Origin: Limnoperna fortunei
Taxonomy: Eukaryota; Mollusca; Bivalvia; Mytilida; Modiolidae
Direction of reading: 5' to 3'
Length of the DNA: 64,000 bases
Assembly (NCBI GenBank): GCA_944474755.1
Contig: OX104112.1
Location: forward strand, 88,363,756-88,427,755
The position numbers and the translations under genes were made by a program. Below, in pieces: positions 12,854 to 22,995 of the stretch (positions are counted from its first letter, which is position 1; each line of letters opens with the position of its first letter). The notes beneath the pieces are model-generated. The model did not search any database. It was not told the origin of the DNA and worked only from the letters and a program-made list of their open reading frames with translations.

Positions 12854-15800
12854 AAGTCAAAGAAATAAGACCAGAGGCTCTTAAGAGCCTGTATCGCTCA
12901 CCTGATTTTATAGGCAATGAAGATGGCATTTCCCTGATGTTAAAGTAAGTCCTGTAATTTTCAATAAACTTTAAATAGGACCATCCAAACAATATTACTA
13001 GAAAGCTTTGTTTCATTGGTTAACGGGTTGTATAGAGATTTTTTTATTTGCCCATAGGGTCCTATGTTAAACTAAGTCCTGCGGGGGAGGTGGCCATTTT
13101 GAATTTCCAATTGCCATAAAAAACATAAACTTTATAACGGACCATCCAAACAATATTGCTAGTAAGTTTTTGTTTCCATTGATTAACCGGTTTCGGAGAA
13201 GAAGCCTTTAAAAACTTTTTCCCATAGGGTCGTATGTTAAACTAAGTCCTGCGGTAGCGGCCATTTTGAATTTCCAATTGCCATAAAAAAACATAAACTT
13301 TATAGAGGACCATCCAAACAATATTGCTAGTAAGTTTTTGTTTCCATTGATTAACCGGTTTCAGAGAAGAAGCCTTTAAAAACTTTTTCCCATAGGGTCC
13401 TATGTTAAACTAAGTCCTGCGGTAGCGGCCATTTTGAATTTCCAGTTGGCATAAAAATCATAAACTTTATAAAGGACCACCCAAACAATATTGCTAGTAA
13501 GTTTTGTTTTGATTGGTTAACCGGTTTCAGAGAAGAAGCCCTTTTTAACCTTTTTCCCATAGGGTCCAATGTTAAACTAAGTCCTGCGGTGGTGGCCATT
13601 TTGAATATCAGATAGGGATAAAAAACATTAACTTTATAGAGGACCATCCAAACAATATTGCTAGTAAGTTTTGTTTCCATTGGTTGGCCGGTTTCAGAAA
13701 AGAAGCCTTTCAAATATTTTCCCATAGGGTCATATGTTAAATTAAGTCCTGCGGTGGCAGCCATTTTGAATTTCCAATTGCCATAAAAAACACCAACTTT
13801 ATAGAGGACCATCCAAACAATATTGCTAGTAAGTTTTTGTTTCCATTGATTAACCGGTTTCAGAGAAGAAGCCTTTTAAAACTTTTTCCCATAGGGTTCT
13901 ATGTTAAACTTAGTCCTGCAGTGGCGGCCATTTTGAATTTCCAATTGCCATAAAAAACACTAACTTTATAGAGGACCATCCAAACAATATTGCTAGTAAG
14001 TTTTTGTTTCCATTGATTAACCGGTTTCAGAGAAGAAGCCTTTTAAAACTTTTTCCCATAGGGTCGTATGTTAAACTAAGTCCTGCGGTAGCGGCCATCT
14101 TGAATTTCCAATTGCCATAAAAACATAAACTTTATAGAGGACCATCCAAACAATATTGCTAGTAAGTTTTTGTTTCCATTGATTAACCGGTTTCAGAGAA
14201 GAAGCCTTTAAAAACTTTTTCCCATAGGGTCCTATGTTAAACTAAGTCCTGCGGTAGCGGCCATTTTGAATTTCCAGTTGGCATAAAAATCATAAACTTT
14301 ATAAAGGACCACCCAAACAATATTGCTAGTAAGTTTTGTTTTGATTGGTTAACCGGTTTCAGAGGAGAAGCCCTTTTTAACCTTTTTCCCATAGGGTCCA
14401 ATGTTAAACTAAGTCCTGCGGTGGTGGCCATTTTGAATATCAGATAGGGATAAAAAACATTAACTTTATAGAGGACCATCCAAACAATATTGCTAGTAAG
14501 TTTTGTTTCCATTGGTTGGCCGGTTTCAGAAAAGAAGCCTTTCAAATATTTTCCCATAGGGTCATATGTTAAATTAAGTCCTGCGGTGGCAGCCATTTTG
14601 AATTTCCAATTGCCATAAAAAACACCAACTTTATAGAGGACCATCCAAACAATATTGCTAGTAAGTTTTTGTTTCCATTGATTAACCGGTTTCAGAGAAG
14701 AAGCCTTTTAAAACTTTTTCCCATAGGGTTCTATGTTAAACTAAGTCCTGCAGTGGCGGCCATTTTGAATTTCCAATTGCCATAAAAAACACAAACTTTA
14801 TAGAGGACCATCCAAACAATATTGCTAGTAAGTTTTTGTTTCCATTGATTAACCGGTTTCGGAGAAGAAGCCTTTAAAAACTTTTTCCCATAGGGTCGTA
14901 TGTTAAACTAAGTCCTGCGGTAGCGGCCATTTTGAATTTCCAATTGCCATAAAAAACATAAACTTTATAGAGGACCATCCAAACAATATTGCTAGTAAGT
15001 TTTTGTTTCCATTGATTAACCGGTTTCAGAGAAGAAGCCTTTAAAAACTTTTTCCCATAGGGTCCTATGTTAAACTAAGTCCTGCGGTAGCGGCAATTTT
15101 GAATTTCCAGTTGGCATAAAAATCATAAACTTTATAAAGGGCCACCCAAACAATATTGCTAGTAAGTTTTGTTTTGATTGGTTAACCGGTTTCAGAGAAG
15201 AAGCCTTTTTTAACCTTTTTCCCATAGGGTCCAATGTTAAACTAAGTCCTGCGGTGGTGGCCATTTTGAATATCAGATAGGGATAAAAAACATTAACTTT
15301 ATAGAGGACCATCCAAACAATATTGCTAGTAAGTTTTGTTTCCATTGGTTGGCCGGTTTCAGAAAAGAAGCCTTTCAAATATTTTCCCATAGGGTCATAT
15401 GTTAAATTAAGTCCTGCGGTGGCAGCCATTTTGAATTTCCAATTGCCATAAAAAACACTAACTTTATAGAGGACCATCCAAACAATATTGCTAGTAAGTT
15501 TTTGTTTCCATTGATTAACCGGTTTCAGAGAAGAAGCCTTTTAAAACTTTTTCCCATAGGGTTCTATGTTAAACTAAGTCCTGCGGTAGCGGCCATTTTG
15601 AATTTCCAATTGCCATAAAAAACATAAACTTTATAGAGGACCATCCAAACAATATTGCTAGTAAGTTTTTGTTTCCATTGATTAACCGGTTTCAGAGAAG
15701 AAGCCTTTAAAAACTTTTTCCCATAGGGTCCTATGTTAAACTAAGTCCTGCGGTAGCGGCCATTTTGAATTTCCAGTTGGCATAAAAATCATAATCTTTA

Positions 15801-18800
15801 TAAAGGACCACCCAAACAATATTGCTAGTAAGTTTTGTTTTGATTGGTTAACCGGTTTCAGAGAAGAAGCCCTTTTTAACCTTTTTCCCATAGGGTCCAA
15901 TGTTAAACTAAGTCCTGGGGTGGTGGCCATTTTGAATATCAGATAGGGATAAAAAACATTAACTTTATAGAGGACCATCCAAACAATATTGCTAGTAAGT
16001 TTTGTTTCCATTGGTTGGCCGGTTTCAGAAAAGAAGCCTTTCAAATATTTTCCCATAGGGTCATATGTTAAATTAAGTCCTGCGGTGGCAGCCATTTTGA
16101 ATTTCCAATTGCCATAAAAAACACTAACTTTATAGAGGACCATCCAAACAATATTGCTAGTAAGTTTTTGTTTCCATTGATTAACCGGTTTCAGAGAAGA
16201 AGCCTTTTAAAACTTTTTCCCATAGGGTTCTATGTTAAACTAAGTCCTGCAGTGGCGGCCATTTTGAATTTCCAATTGCCATAAAAAACACAAACTTTAT
16301 AGAGGACCATCCAAACAATATTGCTAGTAAGTTTTGTTTTGATTGGTTAACCGGTTTCAGAGAAGAAGCCTTTTAAAACTTTTTCCCATAGGGTTCTATG
16401 TTAAACTAAGTCCTGCAGTGGCGGCCATTTTGAATTTCCAATTGCCATAAAAGACATAAACTTTATAGAGGCCCATCCAAACAATATTGCTAGTAAGTTT
16501 TTGTTTCCATTGATTAACCGGTTTCGGAGAAGAAGCCTTTAAAAACTTTTTCCCATAGGGTCGTATGTTAAACTAAGTCCTGCGGTAGCGGCCATTTTGA
16601 ATTTCCAATTGCCATAAAAAACATAAACTTTATAGAGGACCATCCAAACAATATTGCTAGTAAGTTTTTGTTTCCATTGATTAACCGGTTTCAGAGAAGA
16701 AGCCTTTAAAAACTTTTTCCCATAGGGTCCTATGTTAAACTAAGTCCTGCGGTAGCGGCCATTTTGAATTTCCAATTGCCATAAAAAACATAAACTTTAT
16801 AGAGGACCATCCAAACAATATTGCTAGTAAGTTTTGTTTTGATTGGTTAACCGGTTTCAGAGAAGAAGCCCTTTTTAACCTTTTTCCCATAGGGTCCAAT
16901 GTTAAACTAAGTCCTGCGGTGGTGGCCATTTTGAATATCAGATAGGGATAAAAAACATTAACTTTATAGAGGACCATCCAAACAATATTGCTAGTAAGTT
17001 TTGTTTCCATTGGTTGGCCGGTTTCAGAAAAGAAGCCTTTCAAATATTTTCCCATAGGGTCATATGTTAAATTAAGTCCTGCGGTGGCAGCCATTTTGAA
17101 TTTCCAATTGCCATAAAAAACACTAACTTTATAGAGGACCATCCAAACAATATTGCTAGTAAGTTTTTGTTTCCATTGATTAACCGGTTTCAGAGAAGAA
17201 GCCTTTTAAAACTTTTTCCCATAGGGTTCTATGTTAAACTAAGTCCTGCCGTGGCGGCCATTTTGAATTTCCAATTGCCATAAAAAACACAAACTTTATA
17301 GAGGACCATCCAAACAATATTGCTAGTAAGTTTTGTTTTGATTGGTTAACCGGTTTCAGAGAAGAAGCCTTTTAAAACTTTTTCCCATAGAGTTCTATGT
17401 TAAACTAAGTCCTGCAGTGGCGGCCATTTTGAATTTCCAATTGCCATAAAAAACATAAACTTTATAGAGGCCCATCCAAACAATATTGCTAGTAAGTTTT
17501 TGTTTCCATTGATTAACCGGTTTCGGAGAAGAAGCCTTTAAAAACTTTTTCCCATAGGGTCGTATGTTAAACTAAGTCCTGCGGTAGCGGCCATTTTGAA
17601 TTTCCAATTGCCATAAAAAACATAAACTTTATAGAGGACCATCCAAACAATATTGCTAGTAAGTTTTTGTTTCCATTGATTAACCGGTTTCAGAGAAGAA
17701 GCCTTTAAAAACTTTTTCCCATAGGGTCCTATGTTAAACTAAGTCCTGCGGTAGCGGCCATTTTGAATTTCCAATTGCCATAAAAAACATAAACTTTATA
17801 GAGGACCATCCAAACAATATTGCTAGTAAGTTTTGTTTTGATTGGTTAACCGGTTTCAGAGAAGAAGCCCTTTTTAACCTTTTTCCCATAGGGTCCAATG
17901 TTAAACTAAGTCCTGCGGTGGTGGCCATTTTGAATATCAGATAGGGATAAAAAACATTAACTTTATAGAGGACCATCCAAACAATATTGCTAGTAAGTTT
18001 TGTTTCCATTGGTTGGCCGGTTTCAGAAAAGAAGCCTTTCAAATATTTTCCCATAGGGTCATATGTTAAATTAAGTCCTGCGGTGGCAGCCATTTTGAAT
18101 TTCTAATTGCCATAAAAAACACCAACTTTATAGAGGACCATCCAAACAATATTGCTAGTAAGTTTTTGTTTCCATTGATTAACCGGTTTCAGAGAAGAAG
18201 CCTTTTAAAACTTTTTCCCATAGGGTTCTATGTTAAACTAAGTCCTGCAGTGGCGGCCATTTTGAATTTCCAATTGCCATAAAAAACACAAACTTTATAG
18301 AAGACCATCCAAACAATATTGCTAGTAAGTTTTGTTTTGATTGGTTAACCGGTTTCAGAGAAGAAGCCCTTTTTAACATTTTTCCCATAGGGTCCAATGT
18401 TAAACTAAGTCCTGCGGTGGCGGCCATTTTGAATATCAGATTGGGATAAAAAAACATTAACTTTATAGAGGACCATCCAAACAATATTGCTAGTAAGTTT
18501 TGTTTCCATTGGTTGGCCGGTTTCAGAAAAGAAGCTTTTCAAACTTTTTCCCATAGGGTCCTATGTTAAATTAAGTCCTGCGGTGGCAGCCATTTTGAAT
18601 TTCCAATTGCCATAAAAAAACACTAACTTTATAGAGGACCATCCAAACAATATTGCTAGTAAGTTTTTGTTTCCATTGATTAACCGGTTTCAGAGAAGAA
18701 GCCTTTTAAAACTTTTTCCCATAGGGTTCTATGTTAAACTAAGTCCTGCAGTGGCGGCCATTTTGAATTTCCAATTCCCATCTAAAACACAAACTTTATA

Positions 18801-19103
18801 GAGGACCATCTAAACAATATTGCTAGTAAGTTTTGTTTTGATTGGTTAAACGGTTTCAGAGAAGAAGCCCTTTTTAACTTTTTTCCCATAGGGTCCTATG
18901 TTAAACTAAGTCTTGAGGTGGCGGCCATATTGGTTTACCAACCAAAATAAAAAACACAAACTTTGTAAAGGTCCATCCAATGAACATTATGGCCAAGTTT
19001 GGTTTCAACTGGCCAAGTGGTTTCAGAGAAGAAGATTAAATGTAAAAAGTTTACAGACGCCGACGACGCCGACGACGACGCCGACGGACGCAAAGTGATG
19101 CGT
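12854..19103 (+). mobile_element. Satellite-bearing non-autonomous element (Helitron-like candidate)
   Basis: The left edge carries the perfect 16-bp palindrome AGGCTCTTAAGAGCCT (12875-12890) followed by GTATCGCTCACCTG. The right edge has GTTTCAGAGAAGAAGATTAAATG, a GACGCC/GACGAC run (19055-19091) and a stem-loop ACGCA-aagtga-TGCGT (19088-19103). These are hallmarks I associate with a very common bivalve repeat family; the body between them is the ~166-bp tandem array. No transposase, Rep or helicase is present. Class assignment to Helitrons is inference from the 3' hairpin and tandem core. Confidence 0.5.
12950..18960 (+). repeat. Satellite array, about 36 monomers of ~166 bp, with higher-order structure
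   Basis: Each monomer runs through CCCATAGGGTxxTATGTTAAA, TAAGTCCTGCGGTxGCGGCC, ATTTTGAATTTCCA, CCATCCAAACAATATTGC and GGTTTCAGAGAAGAAGCC. Monomer starts at 13221, 13389, 13557, 13721, 13888 and 14054 give spacings of 164-168. Five variant types can be told apart (for example GGTCGTATG, GGTCCTATG, GGTCCAATG, GGTCATATG, GGTTCTATG) and recur in fixed order, so the higher-order unit is about 833 bp; later units are 4 and 6 monomers long. Apparent 119- and 135-codon frames on the minus strand recur with the repeat and are not taken as genes. Confidence 0.95.
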
Positions 19104-19664
19104 ACAATTTAATGGTAACATAAACATGTCAGTATTCTAAAGTCTAAGAGTTTTTTCAACACAATGACCACACAGGCAAACTAAAGTTTGTATTGTCTAA
19201 TGTTGAAAATAAGAAAATTATTACCTAAAACTTTATTTGGCATCAGGGCGCATGGACATAGATTATACTTTTAAGAATGCCATTATATATTGAAATTTGT
19301 TTCGAGAAAGTCGACTCGGACAACATAAAGTTATTGATCTTTAGCACACACAAACCCACACAATACAAAATGTAACTTTAATAAATTTGCAAACTTATGC
19401 AAAGTCAATGTTTAATTATTTTAACTATGAATTCTTTTTAACTATTTTAAATGTTCCAGTTGACATTTTACTTTCTACAAAGTCACTAGTTTACAGGGAT
19501 AGGTAATACTGAACTCGCCTAACACAAAGGTCGTATCTTACCAATGGGTAACTTACAATATAGGAAAGTCTCATAAGTGGCATTCTGCACTTCATTTTGA
19601 CAAAAATGTTTAAAATTTTAACACCAATTCTCCATAAGGATCAAAGGATTTCCATAAAGGATTA
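19104..19664. other. Intergenic DNA between satellite and inverted repeat
   Basis: AT-rich; no feature recognised. Confidence 0.4.
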
Positions 19665-21351
19665 GACATGACATGTCTCAGATTTTGCTGATTTTCATTT
19701 TATAAGTTGAAATTGACCATTGGATCACAAAATAATGATTGTTTGTTATGATTTGACTTCGGTTGCCATGGTAACCGTTGCGGACATTTTGGGCCGGTTA
19801 AAATACAGTGAAAAGGGCAATATTCAAATCCCAATTTTTCAGGGGAAAATCAATTCATATTCAATAGAATTTTTTTATTTGCTTAATTCAATATCTCATT
19901 GACAATTTTCAGAACAGTTACAACACTTTAAATATATATGTGATCAGACTGAGACTATTGAACATGTCAAGAAATAGGGCATTATTCTCTATAATTTTTG
20001 GTAAAAAATATTACCATTTTTGCCACTTTTCTGACTCCATTTTCAGAATATTTTAAAATCTCAATGGGGTAAGAAAAAATTTCTTTAGAAAACACTATTA
20101 AAGTTGGTTACCATGGTAATAAAACAAAAACGGCAATTTTTCGCTGTTTAAATATATGTATATCCATACTTCTAATATGAACCAAGATAACAATTGTTGT
20201 CATCATATTACCTAAAAGGATCTTTTCAACATAGTATGACTTTAGAAAACTGTCTTCAAGGTCACTTGTGTTGTTCTCAAGGTCACTTAAAAATTGATTT
20301 TGCTGCGAGATTTTCATATTTGAATGCTCAATTTTTAGTTGACCTTGACCCTGAGACACTGTACCCTGAAATGATTTCAATGTCATTTTAAGTTTAAAGG
20401 ATGTCTGTTAAAAATAATAATTAAGGATGATTTAATTTAACTCTAAGAAACAGTAGTTTCGTTGAAATATTGAACAATACAGGAATGGCTTTTTTCACAA
20501 GTTACAAAGGTAACCATCTTTGACCGTGTTTTCTATAGACATCTCTTGTTACCCCATTGAGATTTTTATAAGCTTGAATATTAATCATCAATTGATGTAA
20601 TTATATTCATGATGAGTATTTGTGATTGGTGCATTTTCTGAAAATGGAGTCAGTAAAGTGGAAAAAATGGTATTTTTTTTTATAAAAAAAAAATCCAGAA
20701 AAACTGCATGATTTCTTGACATATTCGTTAGCCTCGTTCTGACTACACATTTATGTTTAGTCTTGAAACTGTTTTGAATATTCAATCTCCACGCAAAGGA
20801 TTCTTGGTATCCTACGTCAACCACAATCACCTCTGCCATACCATTGGTTGACATTGTGAGAGATATCTCTCATGGATGATAAGCTTCGCGTACAAACACA
20901 GTAATTTCAATGTAAAACTGTATCAAACGTGTATTAAAAGACTATATAAAAATAAATAAGATTTCGTGTATTATTTTACAAACATCGTTCTTTGTTTACA
21001 AACGTCACGAGCAGACGACAAATGTAGTTCGGCAGTAAATGGAGGATGAGGTGTGGCAGAGGTTATATCTGGGAACCAGTTATGTTCTCTGTGCCGGAGA
21101 GTGTTGAATATTATCAATGAGGTAATTGAATTAAGCAAATAAAACGTTATATTGAATATGAATTGATTTTTGAATAACAAATTGGAAATTGAATATAGGC
21201 TATTTCGCAGTATGAGAAATGATAAAAAATGACCGCCTCGGTTACCATGGCAACCGTGGTCAATCATAACAAACAGTCATTATATTTGTGATCCAATGGT
21301 CAATTGCAACTTAAGAAATGAAAATCAGCAAAATCTGAGACATGTCATGTC
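19665..21351. repeat. Long imperfect inverted repeat (foldback element candidate)
   Basis: The left arm begins GACATGACATGTCTCAG at 19665 and the right arm ends with its complement at 21339-21351. Matching blocks follow in mirror order: TTGACCATTGGATCACAAA, GGTTGCCATGGTAACC, AATCAATTCATATTCAATA, TTTATTTGCTTAATTCAAT, ATGTCAAGAAAT and GACTCCATTTTCAG (20033-20047 against 20638-20653). The right arm has about 300 extra bases near 20790-21110. A central spacer lies at about 20110-20500. No coding capacity; arms are clearly diverged. Confidence 0.75.
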
Positions 21352-21733
21352 CCAGTTATTTTGGTGCTTAGGGATAATTGTTCTTAAGTGTAATACATCA
21401 AATGAAATTATAGAATATATATTGAATTGGCGTTTAAACGTCTCCGAACCCATACTTGATGTATATCTATATATTAAATTGGTACTAATTAAGGGCTAAT
21501 GACAAGGGGATAGGTAAAATGTATCGTCAACAACACACTGTTATAAATGTGTTATCTAACAAGGATAATATTTCATAATTTGTCAGATTACTGGATAAAG
21601 AAGTGGTTCCATTCAGGTATAAGTACGGTATAATACTTCATAATTGGCCTATCATTCAAAAGGTGTGCAAATCGGTTTACTGTGTAGTTATCCTTATTTA
21701 TATATAAACTGACTCAAGACGAATAATATTTGT

Positions 21734-22000
21734 TTTGTTTGTTTGTTTGAATGGTGTTTTAACGCCACTTTCAGCAATTTTTCAGCTATTTCATGGCGTC
21801 CAGTTTTTATTGGGGGAGGAAGCCGGAGTACCCGGAGAGAACCCCCGACCTGCGGTAGGAAAACTGGCAATCCTTGTCAATTAAGATTGGAGTCGAGTAC
21901 ACCCTGCCTGCAGTGAGAATCGAACCCGCAATCTCAGTGTTGACAGACCACGTGATCAATAGTAGACGAACTACCTTGACCACTCGGCCACCGAGGCCCC
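21734..22000 (-). mobile_element. tRNA-derived SINE, copy 1
   Basis: Read on the minus strand it starts with a tRNA-like head: GGCCGAGTGGTCAAGG resembles box A and GCGGGTTCGATTCTC resembles box B of the RNA polymerase III promoter. A body with CTCCGGCTTCCTCCCCCAAT follows, recalling the V/HE1-type conserved SINE domain, and a 3' AAATTGCTGAAAGTGGCGTT tail ends in CAAA repeats. Target duplication CGAATAATATTTGT flanks it at 21720-21733 and 22001-22014. Confidence 0.9.
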
Positions 22001-22184
22001 CGAATAATATTTGTGAAAAGAGCAAAAAATCGTTCCGGTTAGACAAATGAAAATTAGTTTCCTAAAATCGTATGCATTTTTATAAAGCTTTTACATGTGA
22101 AGAGACATAGACAGTAGTTTGCATTTAGTAATTTGCTTGCGCATATTATTGAAACTTATATTATGAAAAGTTTAAAATCAATAA

Positions 22185-22443
22185 CAGCCCGCACCCCCGG
22201 TGGCGGATACGGGATTCACTCTCATCGGGACGGTGTTCCCAAGAACCTAGCCGCGGAGCATAGTGGTTAACGTAAGGAAAGTGATACGCTCCTCCGATGT
22301 TCAAGACAGACTCCATACGTTTATAGAAGAAGTTAAAATGTTTTGCCAATTTGACCATCCCAATTCAGCCATGATTTGTAGTTTGCGAACTTGTTCTCGT
22401 CCTGAACATAGTTGAAATACTGCTCGTTGTATTGAGCAGACTT
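22185..22443 (+). repeat. Old SINE-like fragment
   Basis: GC-rich block ending TCTCGTCCTGAACATAGTTGAAATACTGCTCGTTG, the same 3' module as the element at 8263-8773. It has no clean tail or target duplication. Confidence 0.5.
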
Positions 22444-22501
22444 AACTATAATCAATATACAACAGTTCCTATGCAATAACGTACTACATCTTTTATCGAC
22501 A

Positions 22502-22995
22502 CCAGGGTCGTAGCTAGAATAGTTTAAATATGGATTCACAAAATAACTAAAACGGTCCGTGGGGGTTTGGAAACAATTGTGCAATGTGGTGTATTTTGGG
22601 GAGTTTTAACGTGTATTTAGTACTAAAAACGGACAGTTTATTGATTGCAGAGATAGATTGCACTTTTTATGTTTTGTTTGTTTGTTTGATGGTGTTTAAC
22701 GCCACTTTCAGCAATTTTGCAGCTCTATCATGGCGTCCAGTTTTTTTTATTGGGGAGTAAGTCGGAGTACCCGGAGAAACCCCCGGAGAAAACTGGCAAT
22801 CCTTGTCAATTAAGATTGGAGTCGAGTACACTCTGCCTGCAGTGAGAATCGAACCCGCAATCTCATTGTTGACAGACCACGTGATCAATAGTAGACGAAC
22901 TACCTTGACCACTCGGCCACCGAGGCCCCTTTTATGTTTTGACAAAATCGTGTGGATTCAACAGCGTAGTCGCGAATAGGCAGCTACAGCCCTGG
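22502..22995. mobile_element. MITE with CCAGGG..GTAGCT termini, interrupted by a SINE
   Basis: Left end CCAGGGTCGTAGCTAG and right end CAGCTACAGCCCTGG are imperfect inverted repeats. Without the inserted SINE (22677-22929 plus one target copy) the element is about 230 bp. Its inner sequence (TATGGATTCAC, GTGCAATGTGGTGTATTTTGGGG, GACAAAAT) matches the MITE at 37139-37418. No transposase. Confidence 0.75.
22677..22929 (-). mobile_element. tRNA-derived SINE, copy 2, nested in a MITE
   Basis: Same family as 21734-22000, with a short deletion in the central domain, where the CCTGCGGTAGG block is missing. Target duplication TTTTATGTTTTG at 22665-22676 and 22930-22941 comes from the host MITE, so the SINE arrived later. 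Confidence 0.9.

Noticed and set aside
13405..18484. Repeated 119- and 135-codon minus-strand frames with MVLYKVxVFYGNWKFKMAATAG-like starts
   Set aside because: They recur with the ~166-bp satellite period, cross monomer junctions, have no splice context or domain, and change in step with repeat variants. They are by-products of a satellite whose unit variants happen to lack stops in that frame.
12950..18960. CRISPR-like regular repeat spacing
   Set aside because: The whole ~166-bp unit repeats with no unique spacers, and the sequence is eukaryotic.
21950..22000. Possible functional tRNA gene from box A- and box B-like sequences
   Set aside because: The spacing and the continuation into a SINE body and CAAA tail, repeated at four loci with target duplications, show a retroelement head rather than a tRNA gene.
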